This document shows, in pieces, positions 26,913 through 35,417 of a stretch of DNA of 64,000 bases (position 1 is its first letter; each line of letters begins with the position of its first letter). The notes under the pieces were generated by a model. The model worked only from the letters and a program-made list of their open reading frames with translations. It was not told the DNA's origin and did no database searches. The translations under genes were made by a program, and so were the position numbers. Source of the DNA: Candidatus Obscuribacterales bacterium (GTDB lineage: Bacteria; Cyanobacteriota; Vampirovibrionia; Obscuribacterales; Obscuribacteraceae); assembly GCA_019750335.1 (NCBI GenBank), contig JAIEOQ010000002.1, forward strand, positions 124,001 through 188,000, written 5' to 3'.

Positions 26913-28615
26913 CTTGTCGGATAACTAAGGGGACGATTCGGTCCGGTAACTGGCGCCAAGCATTCACTAAGCACGCGCCCTTCACTTTGAGAAGGAGCGG
27001 TTATATTCAGTAAAGCAGCAAGTGTCGGCGCAACATCTGCCGGACTTGAATGATCGGCAAAGCGGCCGACACGCACCATCGGTCCCATAAGAAACAACGG
27101 TACCTGGCTATCATAACGATAAGGCGAACCGTGGGTGGTGCCCGTTGCCGAAGAGCTGAATATATAACCGGGTTTAGGCATGACATACAGCTCGCCGCTA
27201 CGTCCCCAGAAATAACTTTTCTTCGCCGCCTCTACTTGAGGACCGGAAGGCAGTTGATTCATGAAAAACTGAAAAGCGGTATAAACTTCACCGACTCCGG
27301 GAATCGAGCGGCAAAGCTTAGCAGCTAAGGCTTCAACATCCGGTTGTCTGTATTTCTGTTTATCGATAGCGTTAAGATTGAGATACAGATTCGGTGGCTG
27401 GAAAGAAGAGATCCACTCTTCATTGCCAAGCTTTTGATCTAAAGCAGCATCGAGCATGGATTTGAATGACTTGGTATCAATACGACCGGCGTCCATTCCC
27501 CGTTCTTTAAGCAGCTCGGGTATGGGCATGACACCATGATCCGCCGTAAGTACAATCAAACAACGCCCAAGTCCAACTTGAGTATCCAAATTTTTGAATA
27601 AGCCGGCCAAAGTTTGATCCAAACGTAAGATTGTATCTTCGGCTTCCTGGCTGTCCGGTCCGAAAGCATGGCCGACCAGATCCGTCGATGAAAAACTTAC
27701 CGCTAAAAGATCAGTATCGTTATGTCTGCCTAGTCCTTCGTTAGTTACAGCTTCGCTGACAAAATCAGCCAACATTTGATTGGCAAATGGCGTAGCGGCA
27801 AAAGTTGAATAATACTGCGGACCAGGAGCAGCACCACCGCCGGTCAGCACATGTGGAAATTGCCGTCCGTCACCTTTGAGCATCGATTCGTAAGTGTAGT
27901 CATCATTTGTGGAAGCAGAATAACTGCTTTCCGAGAGCAATCTTTGCCAAGTTCTACCGAAATAGCCATCAGCATAATGCCTGTCGTTAAATGTTTTAGC
28001 CCATCCGCCTAACTGGCCGAATTGAGAGGAGGTAACAAAATTACCGGTATTATCATCCCACCAATAAGCACCATCAGCAGTTCTTCCAGCCATTAACAAA
28101 GCCGATCTACCTTTAAGAGAACAGCTAATTATTTTGCTGCGTCCATTTGTAGCAAGCTTTAATTCATCACCAATGGTGGTACCTAAAAGTGATTTACAAC
28201 TTGAACCGGCACCGTTTGAACCAACCAACTGCATGCTTTCATCAGCGACGGCATCAACTTCTTTTTCTTTACGACGGTCGTACCAAGTATTGCCGACAAT
28301 ACCGCTGGCCCAAGGATAGGCACCGCTGGATACGATTGAATGGCCCACAGCCGTTAAAGTGGTCGCTTGTTCATAACGACAATTCAAAAAGTTAGCACCG
28401 TTATCCTGAAGCAATCTGAAGCCACCGGAGCCGAACTTATCCTGATAGCGCGCAAAATAATCAAAACTCAATTGATCGACCATGATCAAAACAACCAGCT
28501 TCGGTTGGCTTGACAGCCCCGCCTGAGCAGAGGCGACGCCGGAAGAAGTCACAAACAATACTGCAATCAGAAAAGCTAAAAACGATTTTCTCAATCCGGA
28601 AAGACTACAAAACAA
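26909..28615 (-). CDS. PafA-like alkaline phosphatase (alkaline phosphatase superfamily), exported
   Basis: 568 residues. Signal peptide (SFLAFLIAVLFVTSSGVASA, cleaved before QAG). Metal ligands of the superfamily: VVLIMVDQLS (Asp47) near the N-terminus, HGVMPIP in LTADHGV, and STDLVGHAFGPDS. The nucleophile is probably the Thr in TLTAVGHS (Thr88), with GNTWYD and SLKGRSA giving the Asn and Lys/Arg seen in PafA. Likely a periplasmic phosphomonoesterase that frees phosphate from organic esters. A TTG at 28615 lies 6 bp after GGAGG and is preferred to the TTG at 28621, which touches the ribosome site. Co-translated with polA through a 4-bp overlap, an odd pairing. Confidence 0.88.
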   Translation of the reverse strand: MFCSLSGLRKSFLAFLIAVLFVTSSGVASAQAGLSSQPKLVVLIMVDQLSFDYFARYQDKFGSGGFRLLQDNGANFLNCRYEQATTLTAVGHSIVSSGAYPWASGIVGNTWYDRRKEKEVDAVADESMQLVGSNGAGSSCKSLLGTTIGDELKLATNGRSKIISCSLKGRSALLMAGRTADGAYWWDDNTGNFVTSSQFGQLGGWAKTFNDRHYADGYFGRTWQRLLSESSYSASTNDDYTYESMLKGDGRQFPHVLTGGGAAPGPQYYSTFAATPFANQMLADFVSEAVTNEGLGRHNDTDLLAVSFSSTDLVGHAFGPDSQEAEDTILRLDQTLAGLFKNLDTQVGLGRCLIVLTADHGVMPIPELLKERGMDAGRIDTKSFKSMLDAALDQKLGNEEWISSFQPPNLYLNLNAIDKQKYRQPDVEALAAKLCRSIPGVGEVYTAFQFFMNQLPSGPQVEAAKKSYFWGRSGELYVMPKPGYIFSSSATGTTHGSPYRYDSQVPLFLMGPMVRVGRFADHSSPADVAPTLAALLNITAPSQSEGRVLSECLAPVTGPNRPLSYPTR

Positions 28616-28711
28616 GTGCAACCTCCACCCAGCGGCTGGGATTTAGACCATCCACTAAATGATTTACGATTGACAACCGGCATAGGATTAGAGTTGCTTT
28701 AATAGATCGAC

Positions 28712-29215
28712 TTATTGCGGTGGCAAAGAGACTATTGGCTCAATCGCTCGAGCGTTAAAATCCCAAGAGTTGTTAAGTCCCGGCATCGGAACCGGTACGG
28801 TCACGCGCATTCGAGTAAGAACAGCAACTTGACCTGGCGCCGGAGCCGCTCCTTGCAAATTACCGCTAAACACCGGAGCTAATTGAGTTGCCGGTGGAGG
28901 CCCATTATCCGGCACCCAACCAAATCCGGCAACAAAATTGCCGCCGCTCGGTCTGATAATCAAAGATTGCTGAAAGTTATTTGCGATATTTTGAGCCGCA
29001 ATCAGAGCAGCCTGGCCATCACCAGTTCCCGTAGCGGCATTTGTTGCACCAGCGGCGGCTCGAGCACAGCTTTTCGCTAAATTATCGTTGGCTGTGTTAG
29101 CTAAAACAAGCACCGCCACGTCAAAAAGAAAAAGCACAATCGGCACTAAAACAATAATCCCGACTACAGTTTCGATAATGCTTTGACCTTTGTTGCGAGC
29201 TTTTGCCCCTGGCAT
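28712..29215 (-). CDS. TadE/TadG-like pseudopilin
   Basis: 167 residues. Short basic N-terminus, then one long hydrophobic helix with the TadE-type Glu: KGQSIIETVVGIIVLVPIVL then FLFDVAVLVLAN (about 9-41). The rest is an Ala/Gly/Pro-rich extracytoplasmic domain ending in beta-strands (RMRVTVPVPMPGL). TadE-like proteins are minor pilins of Tad/Flp pili or related secretion machines. The ribosome site GAGGAG is about 9 bp upstream of the ATG. Two shorter relatives lie at 30425-31421, but no TadA ATPase, TadB/C or prepilin peptidase is in the window. Confidence 0.75.
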   Translation of the reverse strand: MPGAKARNKGQSIIETVVGIIVLVPIVLFLFDVAVLVLANTANDNLAKSCARAAAGATNAATGTGDGQAALIAAQNIANNFQQSLIIRPSGGNFVAGFGWVPDNGPPPATQLAPVFSGNLQGAAPAPGQVAVLTRMRVTVPVPMPGLNNSWDFNARAIEPIVSLPPQ

Positions 29216-29350
29216 GACTCTCTACTCCTCAAAACGAGACTAAGGTTGCCAACATTATAGCAGATTAACTGCGCGATAAAATCTTTCTGACATCAATGGG
29301 CGCCGCAGAAATAACTATAATCATGAATCTCTAGCGCTTGAGGAAAACCA

Positions 29351-30487
29351 TTGAGATACGCGCTTTCTTTGATTTTGTCTTTTGTTTTTTCAACTGACAT
29401 TGTTTGGGCTCAAACAAACATGCAGGACTTAAGCCAGTTGATGACACGCCTGGAACAAGACCCTGACAATGCTCAGGATCATATTGCGCTTGGTCATATT
29501 TTGCGCAAATCCGGCTACGAAAGTTTAGCGCAAGAACACTTTCAAACAGCCAACCGGCTTGATCCAAGCATTGCTAATGCTCAACTCAAAGAATTTCAAA
29601 CAGCAAAAAATAATCCGCTTCAGCTAATCAAAAAAGCGCTTGCCTACCGAGCACAAAACAATTTCAAGCAAAGCGATCTATTACTGAATCAAGCTTTGAA
29701 AGAAAATCCCGGCTATCCCGGTATCGCCACTTACATAGCTTTTATACGCATTGAGGACAGACACTTTGTCGAAGCCGACGCTCTTGCCGATCACGATTTA
29801 TCACTCAATCAAAAACACCCGGCAGCAAATTTGGCAAAAGGAAAAGCTTTGCTTGAGCTGGGGCAAGCGCAAGCAGCTTTACCTTATCTACAAACCGCTT
29901 TTCGCTCCGACAAAATAGAAAAGAAACTACCTGCGGAAAGCTTATCTCAAGCCTTTTTCCTCTGTCAGCGTTACGGCAACGCTTTGGAACCAACACTGAT
30001 TGCCGCCAGCTTCAATGACGCCAAACAAAATTCCGAATTAAAAACTAGATTGCGACTGATTTCAGAGCATGTGCAACCGAATCAGATTTTTAACACGGCC
30101 CGAGCTAGCGCCCAGATTTTAAGCAACTCAGAGCAACAAACGGCGGTGTATATCAATGCGGCTTCAATTCTTGCTGAAAAAGGCCAACGCATCTATGGAC
30201 AATATCTTTACGAAGAAGCTCTTAAATCAAATCCGGGCAACAAAGATATCTTAATTGCTCTTGGTGATCTGCAAGCAGAAAGAAATAACTATCAAACAGC
30301 CTGGCAATATTATCTACAGGCACATTCATTAGCGCCAAACGATCCAGCAATCAGAGCTAAACTTGAACGCACGGAAAAACGCCAACAAAACAAGAAGCAA
30401 GATGTCGCCGCTCGACTTAAAGCTTCAATTTTGGGTTACTTCCCTTGGTCTTTGACTTTGAATCGTAAAAGTAACCGGTCCGGTTAA
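29351..30487 (+). CDS. Exported TPR-repeat protein
   Basis: 378 residues from a TTG start with AGGA 6 bp upstream. Signal peptide (YALSLILSFVFSTDIVWA, cleaved before QTN), then at least six TPR-like units, among them LGHILRKSGYESLAQEHFQT, LAYRAQNNFKQSDLLLNQAL, LGQAQAALPYLQTA, YEEALKSNPGNKDILIALG and LQAERNNYQTAWQYYLQAHS. A basic C-terminal tail follows. It sits among the TadE-like genes on the opposite strand, and its 3' end overlaps the TadE-like gene at 30425 by 63 bp, an unusually long convergent overlap. It may be an accessory to the pilus-like system, as TadD is a TPR lipoprotein; this one has no lipobox. Confidence 0.8.
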   Translation: MRYALSLILSFVFSTDIVWAQTNMQDLSQLMTRLEQDPDNAQDHIALGHILRKSGYESLAQEHFQTANRLDPSIANAQLKEFQTAKNNPLQLIKKALAYRAQNNFKQSDLLLNQALKENPGYPGIATYIAFIRIEDRHFVEADALADHDLSLNQKHPAANLAKGKALLELGQAQAALPYLQTAFRSDKIEKKLPAESLSQAFFLCQRYGNALEPTLIAASFNDAKQNSELKTRLRLISEHVQPNQIFNTARASAQILSNSEQQTAVYINAASILAEKGQRIYGQYLYEEALKSNPGNKDILIALGDLQAERNNYQTAWQYYLQAHSLAPNDPAIRAKLERTEKRQQNKKQDVAARLKASILGYFPWSLTLNRKSNRSG

Positions 30488-30904
30488 TCCGGGAATGGCA
30501 GCGACAGCACCAAGAAAGGGCACCGTGATGAACGGTACGGCTGTCACCTGAGAAGAACAGGTTACTACAGGCTGACCGCCAACTGCAGCCGGCGGCACAA
30601 CGGCATGAGTAATCGACCCACCTTGTCCGCCAACTCCGACAAAACGCGCAAGACCGCCAGCAGCTCCGCCTGGCGAGAATTGGGCCGTAACTTCATTGAT
30701 TACGATACCGCTGTCGTTTATACGGCGCATAGACAATTCTCTGGTACAAACAAAATTGGCATACCAACCGCAAGCGTATGCCGCCGTTAAGCCAAAGAGG
30801 TCCATCAAAGGAAAGAAAATAACAATAAAAAACAAGAACAAAGCCGGGCCAAATTCGGCCAAAGCAGCCCCTCTTCTTTTTCGTGTTCTCATTAAATGCT
30901 TCAT
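30425..30904 (-). CDS. TadE-like pseudopilin
   Basis: 159 residues. Basic start (KHLMRTRKRRG), then AALAEFGPALFLFFIVIFFP as the membrane helix with Glu at the pilin-like position. The rest is Gly/Val-rich and ends with PFITVPFLGAVAAIPGLTGP. It is clearly related to the next gene upstream (30948-31421), sharing ALF(x)8IFFPL(x)D and the PFI(x)6-10PGL ending, so the two are tandem duplicates. It shares 63 bp with the convergent TPR gene. Presumed inner-membrane or pilus-tip component of a Tad-like system. Confidence 0.7.
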   Translation of the reverse strand: MKHLMRTRKRRGAALAEFGPALFLFFIVIFFPLMDLFGLTAAYACGWYANFVCTRELSMRRINDSGIVINEVTAQFSPGGAAGGLARFVGVGGQGGSITHAVVPPAAVGGQPVVTCSSQVTAVPFITVPFLGAVAAIPGLTGPVTFTIQSQRPREVTQN

Positions 30905-30947
30905 TTTCTCACCCGCCCATAACTACAATATAGCAAAGCCTGGTCAA

Positions 30948-31421
30948 TTAATTTATCCCCTGCTCTTCTTGGGGGCGTTCGGTCGTCATAGTGAAAGGAA
31001 CAGGAGCACTTAAGCCTGGCACGTTACCGATAAATGGAATGATTATAAAAGGGCGAATAGTCACTGTCGTACGCACACGAACCGCCTGAAAATGTCCTGG
31101 CGATTTAGTTGGATCCGGAATATAAGTCGGCGGCAAAACAACTTGCAAATCAGCTGGCTGCATTCTCAAAAAATTGTAAAAAGGACCATTGATTATTTCG
31201 CCATTTACTCTGGCAACAGCGGCATTGTATCCGGTAGCATCCGGTGTACGAACGGCAATTTCACGAATCATACGATCATGGTAAGTACTTGCCATTTGAT
31301 AGCCAACAGCTATTCCCATAATATCAAGCAAGGGAAAGAAGATTAGAACCAAAAGTACAAATAAAGCTGGTCCGGTCTCGATAATCGCATTTCCGGTCGC
31401 CGGTCTCAATGACTTAGTCAC
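30948..31421 (-). CDS. TadE-like pseudopilin
   Basis: 157 residues from the GTG at 31419-31421, which is 5 bp after GGAG; an earlier GTG at 31427 overlaps that ribosome site. ATGNAIIETGPALFVLLVLI is the membrane helix with the conserved Glu; then a mixed domain (DLQVVLPPTYIPDPTK) and a C-terminal strand region FIIIPFIGNVPGLSAPVPFT. Paralogue of the gene just downstream (44-bp gap). A good promoter lies at 31467-31496, so the two genes are probably one transcript. Confidence 0.72.
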   Translation of the reverse strand: MTKSLRPATGNAIIETGPALFVLLVLIFFPLLDIMGIAVGYQMASTYHDRMIREIAVRTPDATGYNAAVARVNGEIINGPFYNFLRMQPADLQVVLPPTYIPDPTKSPGHFQAVRVRTTVTIRPFIIIPFIGNVPGLSAPVPFTMTTERPQEEQGIN

Positions 31422-31466
31422 ATTCACTCCAAATTAGAGGTTTCAAGCAATCACTATCTTGGCAAG

Positions 31467-31496
31467 ATTATACTCTTCACCTTTTATATGCAACAA
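31467..31496 (-). promoter_or_regulatory. Promoter of the tandem TadE-like genes
   Basis: Minus strand TTGTTG (31491-31496) and a perfect TATAAT (31467-31472) are separated by 18 bp and point at the GTG start at 31421, about 45 bp downstream. This lies in the divergent gap shared with the HMA-domain protein gene. Confidence 0.55.
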
Positions 31497-31582
31497 ACTT
31501 TCGGCAAAAAATAGCAGGAAAGACAAGAATTCGTAAATTGGCTAAGATTATTTGTGGTGCGCTTCGGACAAAGGAGACTTTT

Positions 31583-32026
31583 GTGAAAACTTCGCTCATC
31601 AGCCAATCAATTCTCATATTGACCCTTTTGTCATTGCCCACAAATACTCCCTGGCTTACCAGCAGTACCGCTTGGAGCAAGCCTGCCGCCGAAAGCTCAG
31701 CCAAAGGACAGAAACTTCGCCGAGCTGACTTTCGCGTAACCGGCGCCAGCTGCGTTTCCTGTTTACGCCGTGTTGGCACAAAAATGCGCGAACAAAAGGG
31801 CGTTCTTAAAGCCGATGTTTCTATATTCAAACCCTATTGGGGCATAGTTATTTATGATTCAAACACTGTGAATTTGAACAAAATCTATGATTCGGTCAAA
31901 GACGAGAAAATAAAATTTGAAGATATAGAAGATAAGCCGATTGCCAATATTCCTTTCATCGTCATTCCGAAAGGTTTAGCCAAAGACTCATCACCAGTAA
32001 GCTCTAAACCGGCTTTTCACGACTGA
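31583..32026 (+). CDS. Exported heavy-metal-associated (HMA-like) domain protein
   Basis: 147 residues from the GTG at 31583, 6 bp after AAGGAG; the 15 residues of the longer frame are not credible. Signal peptide (SLISQSILILTLLSLP), then a basic linker and one ferredoxin-like HMA domain (about 46-115): DFRVTGASCVSCLRRVGTKM with the CxxC metal pair, KGVLKADVSIFKPYWGIVIY and DSVKDEKIKFEDI. HMA domains carry Cu(I) or similar soft metals; an exported one would act in the periplasm. The variant GASCVSC, with Ser where MxCxxC domains have hydrophobic or Ala/Gly residues, leaves disulfide chemistry open. Placed between Tad-like genes. Confidence 0.72.
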   Translation: MKTSLISQSILILTLLSLPTNTPWLTSSTAWSKPAAESSAKGQKLRRADFRVTGASCVSCLRRVGTKMREQKGVLKADVSIFKPYWGIVIYDSNTVNLNKIYDSVKDEKIKFEDIEDKPIANIPFIVIPKGLAKDSSPVSSKPAFHD

Positions 32027-32037
32027 TATCGCCAACT

Positions 32038-34407
32038 TTAGAAAAACTCCGGCGGCGCAGGCGGAATTATTGGCACTGTTTCTTTGCCTTCCAAGTTCTG
32101 CAAAACCAAACCTGTAGGCAATTCAGCAGCCACAGGCACAGGGGCTCGCAACTGTATTTCACAAGCAAGTCCGGGACATGCTTCGTCATCCATGCGCAAA
32201 TCCACACACCAACGCGGCTGCGCTGCCGGAAGCGGCTCGCCGCTCTCTTTTTCTTTGTTTGCGACCAGATCTCTTATCAACATAGACCAGCGCACCGGCA
32301 GTTTATCACCGGTGAGTAAAGCCTCAGACCCGTGATAAACAAACTGCCACGGCGATATGCCCGTGCTTGCAAAAGGCGATTTATCTAAAACACGAATTTT
32401 AGCGTTCGCATTTCTTGTTAGCATCTCCGAACTAAAGATGACAAACAAGGGAACATTAGCTGATGGTTGCGGCTGTCGCGCCCAAAACTCAGGCAAAGAT
32501 TGTCCATTAATCGTTGCCTTTTCACTAGGCTTGCCAACGACCAAGAAATCCGGACTAGCCCATCTGGATACAATCTGCGACTCTTTTGCTTGTATATAAA
32601 TCTCTTCTTCACTTACAGGCTTACTATGCGGTACAAATAATAAACTTCGACTCAACAAATAGCCCGGCTCTCGATCAACAATCCGGTTAAGTCCTTGAGC
32701 GGCAAATCGATTCATGTGTGAGCTGAGCTCAAAAGTCAGCTCAATGGTTTTCTGAGCATTAGCCACTACAATTCCAGCTTGCTCACGAACACGGCGATAG
32801 CTGGCAATTTTGGATTCCTCATTTTCAATCTTCTTTTTAATTTGTACTTGTTTCTCGTCCGTATCTAAGCCTTTATGAATTGAGCTAAGTTCTTCCTTTA
32901 GCAGAATAATTTCGGACTCGCTTTTACTAATAGCCGCGTCCATACGAGTAATGATGTTGCCTGCCAAAGCCCGCGACTCAATGCCGGCAAAATTGGACCA
33001 ATAAAGATCTTTGAGAAATTGCTGTATGAGCTGATTATCTAAATTAGCTTGCCCGGGCAGATGACAAACACCGGACGCATCGACATTAAGAGGCAAAGAG
33101 GAGGAGGGTAGAACCTCGGTCAACGACTTAGAATCAAAGGCCGCTTGCAGATTTTTTTGTCCTAACTCATCCGCCTCGGTTTGATAGAGAAAAGCAAAAT
33201 TAGCCGCGCCGTTATCACGCAACAAAGCCGTATTAGAGGACAGGGGAGCATACTTCCGTTCTCCGCCGACTGCCGGCACGGAAACATGTGCATCTTCCGG
33301 CCATCGTTGATTGAGCATGCGATTGAGAAGGCTTGTTCGCACATTAGGTCCCAACGAAAACAGCCAATGATAAAAAGCTGTCGCCAGAGATTTATCAACC
33401 GCCATCTGCGAGGGCAATAGCGCTTCTGCAGTCTCGAGATGCCCATTTCCAGGAACCGCATCACCGATTGCTTGTCGCCACCGCCCAGGCTTATTCCAGG
33501 AGGTAAAAGAGAGAACATCCCACAACGAACTGAACATTTTCAGATTGCCTTGGGGAAAGCTCAGCATCAACACCGAACTGCGCGGTACCATCTGTGGTGC
33601 ACCAACAACTACGCAGGCATTTTGCCGGATCAGGTTCTTTTTGCCTTTTTTATTTTCAATCAACTCAAACGTAGCTTCAAGCAAGACTACACTGGAAATT
33701 TCCCCAGATTCCTCACTGACGAAATCTTTGGATGAAACCACGAGCGGACGGTCGGCAGTTTGATAGAAACGTATGTTATGCCCGTTGAAATCCGGAATAT
33801 CACGATCGGCTAGATAGTAAGATGAATGAGTGTGTACCGCCGATTCTTCGTCTTCCGGGACACGAACAAGAGAGGTTATTTCATTGTTCTTTAATCGACC
33901 AAGATCTATACGCAAACTGACAAGACGGCGCTCTTTGTTATGACTGCTTTCCGAAATGATTTTGTAAGCTTTATCGTAAATGGACATTTTTTGTCCGGAA
34001 GCCGGATCGGGAGCATGAGAGCGAATGGATTGCCGCAAAAGATTTGCCAACTCAACTTGCGCTTTTTGCACTTCGACAAAATCCGCCTCAACAAGCTTTG
34101 TTAAATAAGCCGATTGTAACTGGCGTGCCAGCAATCCATCTAAGCGCAAAGTACCTAAAAGTCGATTGAGGCTTGTTTCGCCAGGGTTTGAACGATCGCA
34201 CAAACCAATTCGCCCCAAGCGCTTGCATAAAACAGTCAAACCGGAGAGATCTTCAGCGACAGATATAGCCGCTTTTTCCAAGTCATTCTGACTGGCTGCC
34301 GGCGCGATTTTTTGACTCATGGACAAAGCGTAAAGACTGATAATCAGGCTGTTAAATCCAATCAGGGCATAGAGCCGCACTGTTAGATTTCGCCCGGTAA
34401 AAACCAT
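32038..34407 (-). CDS. Large membrane-anchored protein of unknown family
   Basis: 789 residues, not recognised. One N-terminal membrane anchor (LYALIGFNSLIISLYALSMS, about 12-31), then a long extracytoplasmic part: helical 40-190, a mixed region 190-480, a coiled coil around 490-580 (KSESEIILLKEELSSIHKGL and IENEESKIASYRRVREQAGI), and a C-terminal region with RWCVDLRMDDEACPGLACEI (possible disulfides) ending in prolines. It is convergent with the HMA gene and close to three TadE-like genes, so a role in the same pilus or secretion apparatus is reasonable but unproven. GGAAG lies upstream of the ATG. Confidence 0.7.
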   Translation of the reverse strand: MVFTGRNLTVRLYALIGFNSLIISLYALSMSQKIAPAASQNDLEKAAISVAEDLSGLTVLCKRLGRIGLCDRSNPGETSLNRLLGTLRLDGLLARQLQSAYLTKLVEADFVEVQKAQVELANLLRQSIRSHAPDPASGQKMSIYDKAYKIISESSHNKERRLVSLRIDLGRLKNNEITSLVRVPEDEESAVHTHSSYYLADRDIPDFNGHNIRFYQTADRPLVVSSKDFVSEESGEISSVVLLEATFELIENKKGKKNLIRQNACVVVGAPQMVPRSSVLMLSFPQGNLKMFSSLWDVLSFTSWNKPGRWRQAIGDAVPGNGHLETAEALLPSQMAVDKSLATAFYHWLFSLGPNVRTSLLNRMLNQRWPEDAHVSVPAVGGERKYAPLSSNTALLRDNGAANFAFLYQTEADELGQKNLQAAFDSKSLTEVLPSSSLPLNVDASGVCHLPGQANLDNQLIQQFLKDLYWSNFAGIESRALAGNIITRMDAAISKSESEIILLKEELSSIHKGLDTDEKQVQIKKKIENEESKIASYRRVREQAGIVVANAQKTIELTFELSSHMNRFAAQGLNRIVDREPGYLLSRSLLFVPHSKPVSEEEIYIQAKESQIVSRWASPDFLVVGKPSEKATINGQSLPEFWARQPQPSANVPLFVIFSSEMLTRNANAKIRVLDKSPFASTGISPWQFVYHGSEALLTGDKLPVRWSMLIRDLVANKEKESGEPLPAAQPRWCVDLRMDDEACPGLACEIQLRAPVPVAAELPTGLVLQNLEGKETVPIIPPAPPEFF

Positions 34408-34526
34408 TATTCAGCTTCCAAACACTCTCTAGCTGCAGTCCAACCATCAAAATGATATCAGGATAACGGACTCGAAGCTATCTGATACCATACAGGAAGT
34501 TCTGTGCTCAGCGGGATACGCTTCAA

Positions 34527-35417
34527 ATGTCCAAACGCATATTACTTTTACTTTTGAGCTCAACCACATCTTTTTGCGTTTGCGGACAAGTGCTAGCCGG
34601 CGGGGAAACCAAGGGGATCGACGCCCTAAAACTTAAGCGTTTAGTTCAAGAACGAAAATTTATTCAGGCCGAAGACGAAGCACAAAAACTTTTGCGCACT
34701 AATTCGAACAATCCGGAAGCACATTACGCTTACGGTGAACTGCTACGCGCAAGCGGACAATTGGATCAAGCTAGCTATGAATTCAACCGCGTAATCGAAC
34801 TGGCTCCAAAAGATTACCGTCCGCAAGTAGCGCTAGCTGAAATTTGCTTGGACAACATGGAGCTGAGCGCCGCCTTAGATCACGCACAAAGAGCCGTGGA
34901 TATAGCGCCTAAATCTCTGGCGGCAAGAATAGGCTTGATTTCGGTACTGCTAAAAAGTGAGCAAACAAGCGCCGCCGAGCACGAATTGAATGATCTTTTC
35001 AGACAAAATAAAAACAATAACGAACTAGTCTTGCTTTCCTATCGCTTATGCCGCCAAAAAGGCGATTACCAGGAAGCCAAACGCTATTTGCAAGCGGTTT
35101 TAAGCAAACCGCAGAGCCGAACGCCTTCGCTTTTAATAGAACTGGCGCAAATGTATTCGGCAACAGGTGAATACGATAAAGAGAAAACACTGCTTGAGTC
35201 TATAATCGATTCATATCCGCTTATTCCCGAGGCTCGACTGCGATTGGCACGCAACCTTGAAGCCCACGGACACAACTACAAAGAAGCTCAAGCGCAATAT
35301 CTTGAAGTGCTGAGAATTGACCCGACATCATCTGCCGCGCTTGCTGGCTTGCAGCGCTGTTCGGTAAAACAAAACAATGTTGCCCTACGCTTGAAGCTCC
35401 TTTTACGGAAGCTTTAG
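34527..35417 (+). CDS. Exported TPR-repeat protein
   Basis: 296 residues. Signal peptide ([20 protein letters not shown], cleaved near LAG-GE; the Cys in VCG could also be a weak lipobox), then about six TPR units: [100 protein letters not shown] and [19 protein letters not shown]. The stop overlaps that of purA by 4 bp (convergent). Partner unknown. Confidence 0.83.
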   Translation: MSKRILLLLLSSTTSFCVCGQVLAGGETKGIDALKLKRLVQERKFIQAEDEAQKLLRTNSNNPEAHYAYGELLRASGQLDQASYEFNRVIELAPKDYRPQVALAEICLDNMELSAALDHAQRAVDIAPKSLAARIGLISVLLKSEQTSAAEHELNDLFRQNKNNNELVLLSYRLCRQKGDYQEAKRYLQAVLSKPQSRTPSLLIELAQMYSATGEYDKEKTLLESIIDSYPLIPEARLRLARNLEAHGHNYKEAQAQYLEVLRIDPTSSAALAGLQRCSVKQNNVALRLKLLLRKL

